Assembly (NCBI RefSeq): GCF_900119155.1
Contig: NZ_FPIR01000004.1
Coordinates: 1-64,000, forward strand
Direction: 5' to 3'
DNA from: Ruminococcus sp. YE71
GTDB lineage: Bacteria; Bacillota; Clostridia; Oscillospirales; Ruminococcaceae
Length of the DNA stretch: 64,000 nt
In this document: positions 53,608 through 62,381 of the stretch, piece by piece
How the letters are laid out: each line of letters starts with the position of its first letter
How positions within the stretch are numbered: position 1 is the stretch's first letter
Notes under the pieces: model-generated
Seen by the model: the letters and a program-made list of their open reading frames with translations, nothing else
What the model was told of the DNA's origin: nothing
The model's database searches: none
Position numbers and translations under genes: made by a program

Positions 53608-54756
53608 ATGAAAGTGGCAACAGCAGGTATCGGAGAGGTCATTGCTTTTATGATAATCGCGGCGTTCGTCGCGCTGCCCATCGTGCTGACGGGCTACAAC
53701 TTTTATTTTTTTGTGAAGCCGTTCGGCACGCTGACCCCGAAAAAACAGAGGACGAGGTTTTTGTGCTATCTCGCAACGCCGATATTAGGAGAGCTTTGTC
53801 AGGGGTTGTGGATCAGTATGTTCGTCGGCGTTTCGATGAAACAATGGAACGAACCGATCATCACAGGCGGCGCTTCCGACGAGAACTTTCACAGCCTGAC
53901 CGCGAGCGGTCTTGACTGGTGGATGTACACGCTCCTGCTGCTTTCGGTGCTGGCGGTGTGGTTCATGAACGTCCGTTACGACACGCGTAAGCCGCCGCTG
54001 GTGAGCGTTCTGCTCATCGGGCTTGCGGCATCGGCGAACGTGGTGAGCCTGCTCTACTGCATACAGCTGAGCAAAAACCTCGAAAAAGAGGCCAATATCC
54101 TGGTGCTGTACGTCCTTCCCGTGAACTGGCTGCTCATCACCCTGCGCACCCTCGCAGACGAGTTTGCATCGCAGGTGAAGCTGATGCGCGAGAACGGCGA
54201 ACCGACAGGATTAAACGCTTTTTTGTGCAAACTGTTCACGTCGAACGGCGGACGGTTTGGCGTGATATTCACAAGCCTTGTACCGATCGCGGCGGTCGTC
54301 TTCATCATACAGATACTCGCAGGTCAGGGCGCGGACGCCTTCGTCAAGACCTTCACCGACACCGCCGACTGGACGTTCTCACAGCAGACTCCGCCGCCGC
54401 CCGAATACTACGAGGGACACTACCTCTGCACCGTCGCGGCAGGCGGGCACCACAAGCTCGTGAAACCGACCAGGTACGGGGTGCGCCGCGGCGAACGCAT
54501 AATCGTCAACCGTCAGCTGTGCATCGCGAACGCCTTCGAGGATCTGATCGCAGAGCGCACGCCCCGTTTCCACAAGGCGGTCCGCGGCTTTTACGACCGA
54601 CACGGCTACCCCATCTGCCGCTTCATCACCACCCCTCTCCGAGCCGACATCACCTACCTGCTGATGAAACCCCTCGAATGGGTCTTCCTCGCAGTCCTCT
54701 ACCTCTTCGACCCCCAGCCCGAACGCCGCATCGCTCGGCAGTATACGGGGAGATAA
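53608..54756 (+). CDS. Multi-pass membrane protein, DUF6688-like
   Basis: A 382-aa protein with about six membrane segments in the first 250 residues. A soluble region with 'YYEGHYLCTVAAGGHHKLVKP' in part and 'RYGVRRGERIIVNRQL' follows. That C-terminal block, with 'FYDRHGYPICRFI', is what I associate with DUF6688. An aggagg ribosome site precedes the ATG. It is probably cotranscribed with the upstream small membrane protein. Function is unknown. Confidence 0.7.
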   Translation: MKVATAGIGEVIAFMIIAAFVALPIVLTGYNFYFFVKPFGTLTPKKQRTRFLCYLATPILGELCQGLWISMFVGVSMKQWNEPIITGGASDENFHSLTASGLDWWMYTLLLLSVLAVWFMNVRYDTRKPPLVSVLLIGLAASANVVSLLYCIQLSKNLEKEANILVLYVLPVNWLLITLRTLADEFASQVKLMRENGEPTGLNAFLCKLFTSNGGRFGVIFTSLVPIAAVVFIIQILAGQGADAFVKTFTDTADWTFSQQTPPPPEYYEGHYLCTVAAGGHHKLVKPTRYGVRRGERIIVNRQLCIANAFEDLIAERTPRFHKAVRGFYDRHGYPICRFITTPLRADITYLLMKPLEWVFLAVLYLFDPQPERRIARQYTGR

Positions 54757-54773
54757 TTTTACTTTTTGAAAAC

Positions 54774-54815
54774 CCGCAGGCACTTTCGTCACCCAAACGA
54801 CAAAAGTGCCTGCGG
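54774..54815. terminator. Bidirectional terminator
   Basis: A perfect 13-bp stem (54774-54786 with 54803-54815) lies directly between two convergent genes, with T-runs beyond it on the minus strand. Confidence 0.8.
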
Positions 54816-55901
54816 TCAGTTTTCGAGTTTTCCCAAGGCTGATGCCTGTTCGAGAAGGCGGGCGTTGGCGGCGTTGGTGGTGCCGAAAGTGGTGAGGGTA
54901 CAGACGGCGCGGGGGCATTTGGCGAGCAGTGCCGAAGCTTTCGCGTAGGCGCTGTCGCTGATAGGCTCGAAGGCTCGTTCAGTCACGACCTCTGCCGCGA
55001 GCGCCTTTGCCACGGGCAGTTCGGCGTCGTTTTCGTGCAGCACACCTGCCGCGAAGGGCACGCCCTCACGCCACAGCCTGCGGTAGACCGACACACCCGT
55101 TCCGCCGCCGCCGATGACGAACACCTGCGGTTCGCCGCCGATGCGCTGCGGTTCTGCGCTGCCGTAAAGCTCACAGAAACTGCCCTCGGGAACACCGTAA
55201 AGCTCGGCTATCCTGCCGCCCGAGAATATCTCTTCGGGGGTGCCGAGCAGCGGCTTGTCCGCAAGGCAGAGCACCCTGTCGGAGAAGCGCTGGGCAAGTT
55301 CCAGCTCGTGCAGGGTCATCATGACGGCTATGCCGCGTTCGCGCACAAGCTGTCTCAGCAGGGTCAGCAGGCGTAGCTTCGCGCCGATGTCGAGGTATGA
55401 AGTCGGCTCGTCGAGCAGCATTATCTTCGGCTGCTGGGCGATGGCGCGGGCGAGCATCACGCGCTGCCGCTGACCGTCGCTTATGAAACGGAAATCGCGG
55501 TCGGCGAGATCGGTCACGTCGGTGAGCCGCATCGCGTCCTCGACCACCTCGCTGTCCGACTTCGACAGCAGTCCGAGCCTGCCAGTGTAGGGGTAGCGCC
55601 CCGACTCGACGATGGCGCGGCAGGTCATGCGCTCAGCGGTGATGCGGTCGGTCAGCATCAGCGACATTATCCGCGCAGTCTCCGCCGCCGTCATGCTGCC
55701 GAGACCGCGCTCGCCGATGTACACCTCACCCGAGATGATGCTCAGCTGACCCGTGACGGTCTTCAGCAGCGTGGATTTTCCCGAACCGTTGCGCCCGATG
55801 ACGGTCAGCACCTCGCCCTCGCGGAGCTCAAAGCTCAGACCCTCGACAATGACGGTCTTTCCGTAGCCTGCCGAGAGCCCTTTTGCGGAAAGCAGCTCCA
55901 T
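54816..55901 (-). CDS. Iron/cobalamin-type ABC ATPase with C-terminal extension
   Basis: A 361-aa ATPase of the FecE/BtuD type. Walker A 'GRNGSGKST', signature 'ISDGQRQRV', Walker B 'IMLLDEPTSYLD' and the switch 'MTLHE' are present in the first 250 residues. The last 100 residues form an extra alpha/beta domain with 'FVIGGGGTGVSVYRRL' and 'FGTTNAANARLLE', a dinucleotide-fold-like Gly-rich loop not found in FecE. Its ATG overlaps the permease stop (ATGA). Importer of siderophore, haem or corrinoid is inferred. Confidence 0.88.
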   Translation of the reverse strand: MELLSAKGLSAGYGKTVIVEGLSFELREGEVLTVIGRNGSGKSTLLKTVTGQLSIISGEVYIGERGLGSMTAAETARIMSLMLTDRITAERMTCRAIVESGRYPYTGRLGLLSKSDSEVVEDAMRLTDVTDLADRDFRFISDGQRQRVMLARAIAQQPKIMLLDEPTSYLDIGAKLRLLTLLRQLVRERGIAVMMTLHELELAQRFSDRVLCLADKPLLGTPEEIFSGGRIAELYGVPEGSFCELYGSAEPQRIGGEPQVFVIGGGGTGVSVYRRLWREGVPFAAGVLHENDAELPVAKALAAEVVTERAFEPISDSAYAKASALLAKCPRAVCTLTTFGTTNAANARLLEQASALGKLEN

Positions 55902-56923
55902 CAGCCTGCCCTCCTCTCGCGTTCGCGGCGCAGCATGATGAATATGACCACAGGTGCGCCGAACACCGCCGTCACCGTGCTGACGCTCAGCTCGGTGGGG
56001 GCGAAAAGGCTTCGTGCGATGAGGTCGCAGGCGAGACAGAAGGCTCCGCCGCCGATGAATGCCGCAGGGATGATGATGATGGGCTTCGCCGTCCCGAAGA
56101 TGCTCTTTGTCAGGTGCGGGACTGCAACGCCCACGAAGGACACAGGCCCCGCAAACGCCGTCACGCACGCCGAGAGCACGCTGGACAGCAGTATCAGCGC
56201 GGCGCGGAAAAGCCGTATGTTCACGCCGAGACTCGCGGCGTAGCCCTCGCCGAGGCGGTAGGCGTCCATCGGCTTAGACAGCATGAAAGCCGCCGCCGTG
56301 CCGAATGCCACAACGGCTGACATCACCTTGACGTCCCCCATGTCCGTGCCCGAGAAGCTGCCCTGCGACCAGTTGTGCAGGTTCACGATGTCGGCGTCGC
56401 TTGCGAAGGTCACGGCAAGCTCGGTCACGGCAGAGCATATGTAGCCGATCATAACGCCTGCGATGATGAGCTGAGCCATGCTCTTCACCCGTCCCGAAAG
56501 CAGCAGCACCGCTCCCATCGAGAGCAGCGAACCCACGAACGCAGCCGTCACGAGCATCCCCGAGTTCAGCAGGAAGCCGTTTTGCAGGGCGGCTATCATG
56601 GTCAGTGCGACCGTCAGCTTCGCGCCCGAGGAAACGCCCAGCACGAACGGTCCTGCGATGGGGTTCCCGAAGAAGCTTTGCAGCAAGAATCCCGACACCG
56701 ACAGCGCACCGCCCAGCAGCATCGCCGCTGCCGCACGGGGCAGTCTCACCTGATACACGATGGTGTTCGCAAGCCCCGACGAGGGCGAGAACAGCTGACG
56801 CAGAGCTTCGCCTGCGGTCACGCTCGAACTTCCCACCGTCAGCGACAGCAGAAAAAGAGCCACCGCCGCCGCCGTCAGCATCACAAACCCCGCCACATAT
56901 CTGAACTTCACTTCACTCACCAC
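55901..56923 (-). CDS. FecCD family ABC permease
   Basis: A 340-aa permease with about ten membrane segments, the size and layout of FecCD/BtuC. Conserved blocks include 'VRLPRAAAAMLLGGALSVSG', 'GNPIAGPFVLGVSSGA' and 'GPVSFVGVAVPHL'. The start is GTG 56923, with a second GTG directly after it. The ATPase gene follows with an overlap, but no substrate-binding protein gene is present here. Confidence 0.93.
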   Translation of the reverse strand: MVSEVKFRYVAGFVMLTAAAVALFLLSLTVGSSSVTAGEALRQLFSPSSGLANTIVYQVRLPRAAAAMLLGGALSVSGFLLQSFFGNPIAGPFVLGVSSGAKLTVALTMIAALQNGFLLNSGMLVTAAFVGSLLSMGAVLLLSGRVKSMAQLIIAGVMIGYICSAVTELAVTFASDADIVNLHNWSQGSFSGTDMGDVKVMSAVVAFGTAAAFMLSKPMDAYRLGEGYAASLGVNIRLFRAALILLSSVLSACVTAFAGPVSFVGVAVPHLTKSIFGTAKPIIIIPAAFIGGGAFCLACDLIARSLFAPTELSVSTVTAVFGAPVVIFIMLRRERERRAG

Positions 56924-57015
56924 ACACCTTTGATTTTAGATAAGAAATTAGAGATAAGAGATACGTTGTCCGCTTCGCAGACGGATCTCAGCTTGCCCAC
57001 AGATACCTTTTCTCC

Positions 57016-57447
57016 TCAGATCGACAGCAGTTTGTCGGCGTCGATGACCGAGATGCGCTCGCCGTTTTCGCCGTGGGTTATGCCTTCGATGACGCTGTCG
57101 TCGTCGAGGGGGATGAAGTTGTTCTCAAGGCTCACCGAGGTCACCGCTTCATCCACCCTGACCGCCGCCACCGTGTTGCGGCTGTTTATCACCATAAGAC
57201 AGCTCCTGCCGCCGTACTCCTCGGGGGCGGGAAAACCCAGCCGAAGCCGAAGGTCGATGACGGGGATGACATCGCCCATGCGGTTTATCACACCGATGAT
57301 GCAGTCGGGCAGGCAGGGCACGCTCGTGAACTCACTGCGCGTGATTATCTCCAGCAGCACATCGATGCGGAAAGCGTAAAGACCGCCCTCCGAACGGAAG
57401 ATGACCGCAGTCTCCATTTTCTCGTTCTGAATGTCCTGTTCAGCCAT
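57016..57447 (-). CDS. cheW: Chemotaxis coupling protein CheW
   Basis: A 143-aa CheW-domain protein linking CheA to receptors. The SH3-like core is seen in 'AVIFRSEGGLYAFRIDVLLEI', 'GVINRMGDVIPVIDLRLRLG' and 'VAAVRVDEAVTSV'. The length is standard. It starts 3 nt after the cheA stop. Confidence 0.93.
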   Translation of the reverse strand: MAEQDIQNEKMETAVIFRSEGGLYAFRIDVLLEIITRSEFTSVPCLPDCIIGVINRMGDVIPVIDLRLRLGFPAPEEYGGRSCLMVINSRNTVAAVRVDEAVTSVSLENNFIPLDDDSVIEGITHGENGERISVIDADKLLSI

Positions 57448-57450
57448 GCT

Positions 57451-59496
57451 TTACACCCTGCCTTTCATTATCTCGCCTGCGTCCATGACGAGAAGTATCG
57501 AACCGTCGCCCAGCACGCTCGTGCCCGAAAGCCCCCTCTCCTTCAGACCGAAGCCCGAAAGGTACGGCGAGAAGGGCTTGATGACTATCTGCATCTCCTC
57601 GACTATCTCGTCGGTGAAGAGGGCGGCTTCGCCCTGCGGCGTGCTGCACACCAGCATGATGCCGTCAGTGAGGTCGCGCTTGCCCCCCGTCAGCCCGAAA
57701 TGGTCGTCGAGACGGATGACTTTCAGCACCTTGCCGCTGCCGTGTCTCAGCACCGACTCCTTGCCGTCGGGGGTGACGATGAGCTCGTCGGCTTCGGGGC
57801 GGAACACCTCGCTCAGGACAGTTATCGGCAGGGCGTATTCCTGACCGCACAGCCTGATGCCCATGCAGGAGCTTATGGACAGCGACATCGGCACACGTAT
57901 CGTGAAGGTCGAGCCCTTGCCAAGCTCGGAATCGACTTTCAGCGTGCCGCCGACCTTTTCGAGGTTCTGCTTGACCACGTCCATGCCAACGCCGCGTCCC
58001 GAATACTGGGTGACGGCGGTGTTGGTGGAGAAGCCTGCCGCCATGATGAGGGCGAAGCATTCCTCGTCGGTATACTCGCCCATGGGCTTTGTGAGGATGC
58101 CCTTCTGACGGGCTTTTTCCAGCAGTACGTTCGGGTCCATGCCTGCGCCGTTGTCGGTGACGGTCACAAGCACGTCGTTGCCCTCATAGAACGCCGAGAG
58201 CGTAACGGTGGGCTTTTCGGTCTTGCCTGCCGCGGCGCGTACCTCGGGGGTCTCGATACCGTGGTCAACGGCGTTCCTGACCAGGTGCATGAGGGGGTCA
58301 CCCAGCAAATCCGCCACCGACTTGTCCACCTCGGTGTCCTCGCCGACGGTCACGAGCTCGACCCCCTTGCCGAGGGTCTTGTTCATGTCGCGCATAACGC
58401 GGTTCATGCGGTTGAAGGCGCCGCTTATCGGCACCATTCGCACCGACATTACGAGGTCCTGCAATTCATCGGTGAGCTTTTTCAGCTCTCTCGCGCTCTT
58501 CTCGAAGTTCGGCATACCCGTTTTGTACGGCGCAAGGTCGGACGAGTGCAGTACTCCCGACTCGGAGATGACCAGCTCCTGCACGAGACGCATGAGCCTG
58601 TCCAGCTTCTCGATGCGCACCGAGATCATCGCGCCGCCCTTCTCCTCCTGCTTTTTCGCAGGCTTTTTCTCCTCCGCCGACGGGGCGGGGGCGGCAGGCT
58701 GTTCGGGGGCAGGCGCCGCCTGAACGGGTTCGGGCTTCGGGGCTTCGGCGGCCTTGCGTTCGAGCCGCAGAACGTCGCAGACATTGATGCCCGAGTTGAG
58801 GTGATCCTCGATGGTGTCGGGCTTGTCGGTCTTTACCTTGACGATGAAGCCGTTCGCCGAGATGCGGTCGCCTGCGTTGTCGTCGTCCAGGTCGGCGGGG
58901 TCGGTCATGAGCACCTCGCACTGAGCCTTGACCTGATTGAGCAGCACCATAGCGCGGATATCGGGCATCATGCAGGTGGACTCATAGCTGACCCTGAACG
59001 CGAAAACGTCCTCGCCGTCGTCGGGCGCGTAGTAGTCGGAGCCTCCCGTGCCGCCGCTCTTCTGTGCGGTCTGCACCTCGGCGGACTTGCCCTGCATCTC
59101 CGCCGCGAATGAACGGCACCTTGCAGTCAGGTCGGAGAAGTCGGTCAGGGGAACGCTGTCATCGCCGAGATTTTCCGTCTCGTACTTGAGCCCGTCGGAG
59201 CCCTCATAGAGCAGCTCGTAAAGGCGCGGCTTGTCGTAGCTGATGTTCGGATCCTCGCGGATGAGGGAGAAAAGATCCTCCAGCGAGTGTGCGAGCCCCG
59301 ACATATTCGTAAGACCCATCATCGCCGCCGAGCCCTTGACGGTGTGCATTATGCGGAATATCTCGCCCACATCATCGGGAGTCAGCACATCGCTCTCGGT
59401 GCGCATAAGTATCTCGTCGAGCTTTTCGAGCAGCTCGCTGGTCTCGAACACGAACATATCCAGCATGGCTTCCATGCCTGCTTCGTATTTCGGCAT
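57451..59496 (-). CDS. cheA: Chemotaxis histidine kinase CheA
   Basis: A 681-aa kinase. Domains in order: HPt with the phosphorylated His51 ('MHTVKGSAAMMG'), a P2-like response-regulator-binding domain (about 165-255), a Pro/Ala-rich linker with PAPAPEQ-type repeats (about 260-290), dimerisation and HATPase ('LMHLVRNAVDHGIE', 'TDNGAGMD', 'GRGVGMDVV') and a C-terminal CheW-like domain. It phosphorylates CheY and CheB. An aaggagg ribosome site precedes the ATG. No cheY, cheB, cheR or receptor gene is in the window. Confidence 0.97.
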   Translation of the reverse strand: MPKYEAGMEAMLDMFVFETSELLEKLDEILMRTESDVLTPDDVGEIFRIMHTVKGSAAMMGLTNMSGLAHSLEDLFSLIREDPNISYDKPRLYELLYEGSDGLKYETENLGDDSVPLTDFSDLTARCRSFAAEMQGKSAEVQTAQKSGGTGGSDYYAPDDGEDVFAFRVSYESTCMMPDIRAMVLLNQVKAQCEVLMTDPADLDDDNAGDRISANGFIVKVKTDKPDTIEDHLNSGINVCDVLRLERKAAEAPKPEPVQAAPAPEQPAAPAPSAEEKKPAKKQEEKGGAMISVRIEKLDRLMRLVQELVISESGVLHSSDLAPYKTGMPNFEKSARELKKLTDELQDLVMSVRMVPISGAFNRMNRVMRDMNKTLGKGVELVTVGEDTEVDKSVADLLGDPLMHLVRNAVDHGIETPEVRAAAGKTEKPTVTLSAFYEGNDVLVTVTDNGAGMDPNVLLEKARQKGILTKPMGEYTDEECFALIMAAGFSTNTAVTQYSGRGVGMDVVKQNLEKVGGTLKVDSELGKGSTFTIRVPMSLSISSCMGIRLCGQEYALPITVLSEVFRPEADELIVTPDGKESVLRHGSGKVLKVIRLDDHFGLTGGKRDLTDGIMLVCSTPQGEAALFTDEIVEEMQIVIKPFSPYLSGFGLKERGLSGTSVLGDGSILLVMDAGEIMKGRV

Positions 59497-59538
59497 TATG
59501 ACCGACCTCCTTGTCTTACGGTGGATTATGCAGGGAGC

Positions 59539-60336
59539 TTATCCCTCTGAAAAAGTGCGGCGAAACGCCGATATGTTCCTGCCGTCGGGTCTGCCGTAGA
59601 TCGCAAAGCAGACCTCGTCGAACAGCCTGCCGAAGCCCTCGTCAACGAGCACCTCGCGGAAATATCCCGAAACGTCCTCGGGCTTGTTGCCGAAGGCTCC
59701 GCAGCCCCACGCACCGAGCACCAGCGCGTTGTGACCGCGTACAGCGGCGGCAGCGAGCATTATCCTGATGCGGCGCATCATGGTCTCGCGGATGGTCTTT
59801 CCCGAAGTGAGCATCGCGGCTCCGTGACGGTTAGGTGCGGGGAGAGTCATGACAGACGCCATGAAGGGCTTTTCCAGCAGCTGGCACTTGTTGTCGCGGA
59901 AAACGCATACGTCGGGGGAATAGAGCATATAGTCCGACTCGACCGCGCTTACGTGGGAATTATTGTATCGGTACATCTCCGACGCGGCTCTTGAATTAAT
60001 CGAGGCGTAGAGGGTGCTGCACCTACAGAGCGCCTCCTCCTGCGCGTTCGCGCCCAGCATGAATCCGCCGCCCGGGTGATGGGCGTTTGCGAAGTTCATG
60101 ACGAACGGCTTTTTGAACCTCTGCGCCGCCTGAAATGAATCCTCGGCAGTAACGGTCACGCGGCAAATCTCCTCGTCGGGGATCCTGAGATTCAGCAGTT
60201 CGGCGCCTTTTTCGGGGGAGTAGACCACCACCGCCGCGAAGTCGTGCTTCGGCAGCTTCACTTCCCTGTCGTCCAGCGTGTAGCTGCCTTTGTTGGTTAT
60301 CTCGATTGTCTCTTTTGCAATGGCGATATTGTTCAT
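59539..60336 (-). CDS. Microbial PARG-like protein (TIGR02452/DUF2263)
   Basis: A 265-aa macrodomain-fold protein. The poly(ADP-ribose) glycohydrolase signature is visible: 'NFANAHHPGGGFMLGANAQEE' in part, with the GGG loop and the catalytic Glu-Glu after a Gln. The C-terminal 'VLGAWGCGAFGN' is a second macrodomain loop. It would remove ADP-ribose from proteins or nucleic acids. ATG 60336 follows aaaggag; in-frame codons further upstream are not supported. It lies 42 nt before cheA on the same strand. Confidence 0.9.
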   Translation of the reverse strand: MNNIAIAKETIEITNKGSYTLDDREVKLPKHDFAAVVVYSPEKGAELLNLRIPDEEICRVTVTAEDSFQAAQRFKKPFVMNFANAHHPGGGFMLGANAQEEALCRCSTLYASINSRAASEMYRYNNSHVSAVESDYMLYSPDVCVFRDNKCQLLEKPFMASVMTLPAPNRHGAAMLTSGKTIRETMMRRIRIMLAAAAVRGHNALVLGAWGCGAFGNKPEDVSGYFREVLVDEGFGRLFDEVCFAIYGRPDGRNISAFRRTFSEG

Positions 60337-60347
60337 ACGGTCTCCTT

Positions 60348-61844
60348 TCAGAACAGCGAGTAGCCCTCTCGGGTACACATCTCCTTCACCAGATCATACC
60401 GCACGAAGCGGATGACATGGGATTTGCGTTTCAGACCCACCGTGCAGACCACAAGGGTGCAGGTGTTGTTAGTCAGCTGGAAGGGGTTGCGGATGATGCG
60501 TATCATGCTTATATTTTTCTTTGGCAGGAACACCTTGTGGAACTGATAGCCTTTGCAGTAGTTGAGTACCGCACCCGTATCATCGAATCCCACCGAGGTG
60601 TTGAACGCAGCAGCCGTCTTGACTATCACCAGCCATATCAGCGGCACGGTGACGATCGCTATCAGCGCGTTAAGGTCGGGGTTGTGGTTCGGGAAGTAGC
60701 TGTCCAGCAGCTTTATGGCGAGGGGCGGCAGCGCACAGAGCATCGCGGGCATCGTCACGAAGCGCCGCACGCCGTTTGCTCCGACGGTGTCTATCTCGGG
60801 CTTCGGGCGCGGAAGTTCGGGGACGAGCAGCTTCAGCGAAGCGTTCATCTGGTCGTAGGTGGTGATGGGGATGAGTGCGCTTATCTCGCGCCTTGACTGG
60901 CCATAGCCCGCGCAGTCAAGGGTCACCGAGCAGATGTGGAACAGCTTCATCAGCAGCGTCTGGGTGAGGTCGTAGTAGTTTATCTTGTCGCGGCTGATGA
61001 TATGGCGGCGCTTTATCAGCACGCCGCTCTTGATGAAGAACTGTCTGTCGGAGCGTCCCACCGTGAACGACCAGTGCCTTGCCAGCGTCGCGAGGAACGA
61101 CACGAACCAGCCGCCGATAACGAGTGCCGCCAGTGCGAGTATCACCTGCGGTATGGTCTCGGTCAGCCGCAGGAAACGGCTGTCTATCTTCGTGACCTCG
61201 CCGTTCACGCGCTCGAACACTGCCCTCTCGCCCTCGATGCCGACTATCTTGCTCACCTCATACATGAAGGTGCCGTACAGCAGCATACCCGTCAGCGCCG
61301 ACGAGAACAGCAGCGAGAAGATGAACAGATGCGTCTTTTTCGGCGAGTAGCTTATCCGCGGCTTCTCCTTTGAAAGGCTGCTGACGAAACTGTAGAGCGC
61401 GTCGGAATTGCGCTGTGACAGCACGAGCTTTATGTCCTGTCTGCCCACCGATTTCGCGTTGGTCTCAATATATATCTTGTTTGCGCCGAAGGGACGGTTA
61501 TACCAGCTCTGACAGAAAGACACGGTAGTGAACTGTGTGAAGTAGACCTTCGTGCGTATCATACCGAAGAGTCCCGTCTTCGCGGAGATGCCGTCAGGCT
61601 CGATATCGAAGCTGACGAACAGCCAGCGCAGTATCGCAACAGCGAAGATGACCGTGATGGTCAGTATATCCAGCCAGCTGGTACGGAGCCACTCCTGAAA
61701 GTGGAACTGCATCGCGATAAGGCGTTTTGAAAGCGGTATCAGCAGCAGCCACAGGTTTCGCGAGGAGTAGTCCAGCAGCTTTATCGGGTGCTGTCTGTGC
61801 CTGAAAAAGCGCCGCACAGCGTCAAGCCCTCTTTTTGCGTTCAT
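60348..61844 (-). CDS. ydbT: PH-domain membrane protein (YdbT type)
   Basis: A 498-aa protein with paired membrane helices near residues 30-75, 185-205, 235-260 and 360-400, and three bacterial PH (bPH_2) domains between them, for instance 'PDGISAKTGLFGMIRTKVYF' in part. The layout equals YdbT of Bacillus, which together with YdbS is linked to resistance against a bacteriocin. It overlaps its partner by ATGA. Local function is unknown. Confidence 0.85.
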   Translation of the reverse strand: MNAKRGLDAVRRFFRHRQHPIKLLDYSSRNLWLLLIPLSKRLIAMQFHFQEWLRTSWLDILTITVIFAVAILRWLFVSFDIEPDGISAKTGLFGMIRTKVYFTQFTTVSFCQSWYNRPFGANKIYIETNAKSVGRQDIKLVLSQRNSDALYSFVSSLSKEKPRISYSPKKTHLFIFSLLFSSALTGMLLYGTFMYEVSKIVGIEGERAVFERVNGEVTKIDSRFLRLTETIPQVILALAALVIGGWFVSFLATLARHWSFTVGRSDRQFFIKSGVLIKRRHIISRDKINYYDLTQTLLMKLFHICSVTLDCAGYGQSRREISALIPITTYDQMNASLKLLVPELPRPKPEIDTVGANGVRRFVTMPAMLCALPPLAIKLLDSYFPNHNPDLNALIAIVTVPLIWLVIVKTAAAFNTSVGFDDTGAVLNYCKGYQFHKVFLPKKNISMIRIIRNPFQLTNNTCTLVVCTVGLKRKSHVIRFVRYDLVKEMCTREGYSLF

Positions 61845-62299
61845 CGGGTGACCTCCTCAGCGCTGCTTATCATGCCGTTGATGCGTGCCGCGATGTCGAG
61901 AGCGTCGCTTTTTTTCAGGAAGCTCAGCACGAGCCGTGCCCCCAGCGCATTTATCATCACGAAGTTGAAGCCTGTGAGCACTCCGAGGGGCGTGACCAGC
62001 ACCGACACCGACTTGACCGAGCTTACGGGCATATAGTCGCTGCGCGTGTTGACAAAGCCGCCTGCCGCCGCTATCTCGCTGCCAGTCAGCACGACCTTCG
62101 CGCAGATAAAGTAATGCGGCACGATGACAGCCGCCGTGAGTATCACTATCGACCACATTATCATCGAAACTATCTTCAGGTACTCCTCGGGGATAAAGGT
62201 GACATACCTGTAAATGATGTAATTCAAAGCAGCCCCGACGATACACAGCAGCACGTAAAACGTGAGCATCGCCCGTTTGGCAGGCAGGTACTTTCTCAA
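61841..62299 (-). CDS. ydbS: PH-domain membrane protein (YdbS type)
   Basis: A 152-aa protein with two N-terminal membrane helices (about residues 11-30 and 42-65) and one bPH_2 domain ('KVVLTGSEIAAAGGFVNTRSD' in part). It is the short partner of the YdbT-like gene, whose start overlaps its stop. No ribosome site of unusual type is seen. Confidence 0.85.
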   Translation of the reverse strand: MRKYLPAKRAMLTFYVLLCIVGAALNYIIYRYVTFIPEEYLKIVSMIMWSIVILTAAVIVPHYFICAKVVLTGSEIAAAGGFVNTRSDYMPVSSVKSVSVLVTPLGVLTGFNFVMINALGARLVLSFLKKSDALDIAARINGMISSAEEVTR

Positions 62300-62381
62300 A
62301 GCTCCTCTACTCCCTCGGATGGATTTGATTCAGACAAGAGAAGCGGACACCTTATCTCTCATCTGTTATCTGCGAAGTGTT

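Noticed and set aside
55902-56168. N-terminal extension of the FecE-type ATPase
   Set aside because: It overlaps the permease gene in another frame and is His/Arg-rich nonsense; ATG 55901 forms the expected ATGA overlap.
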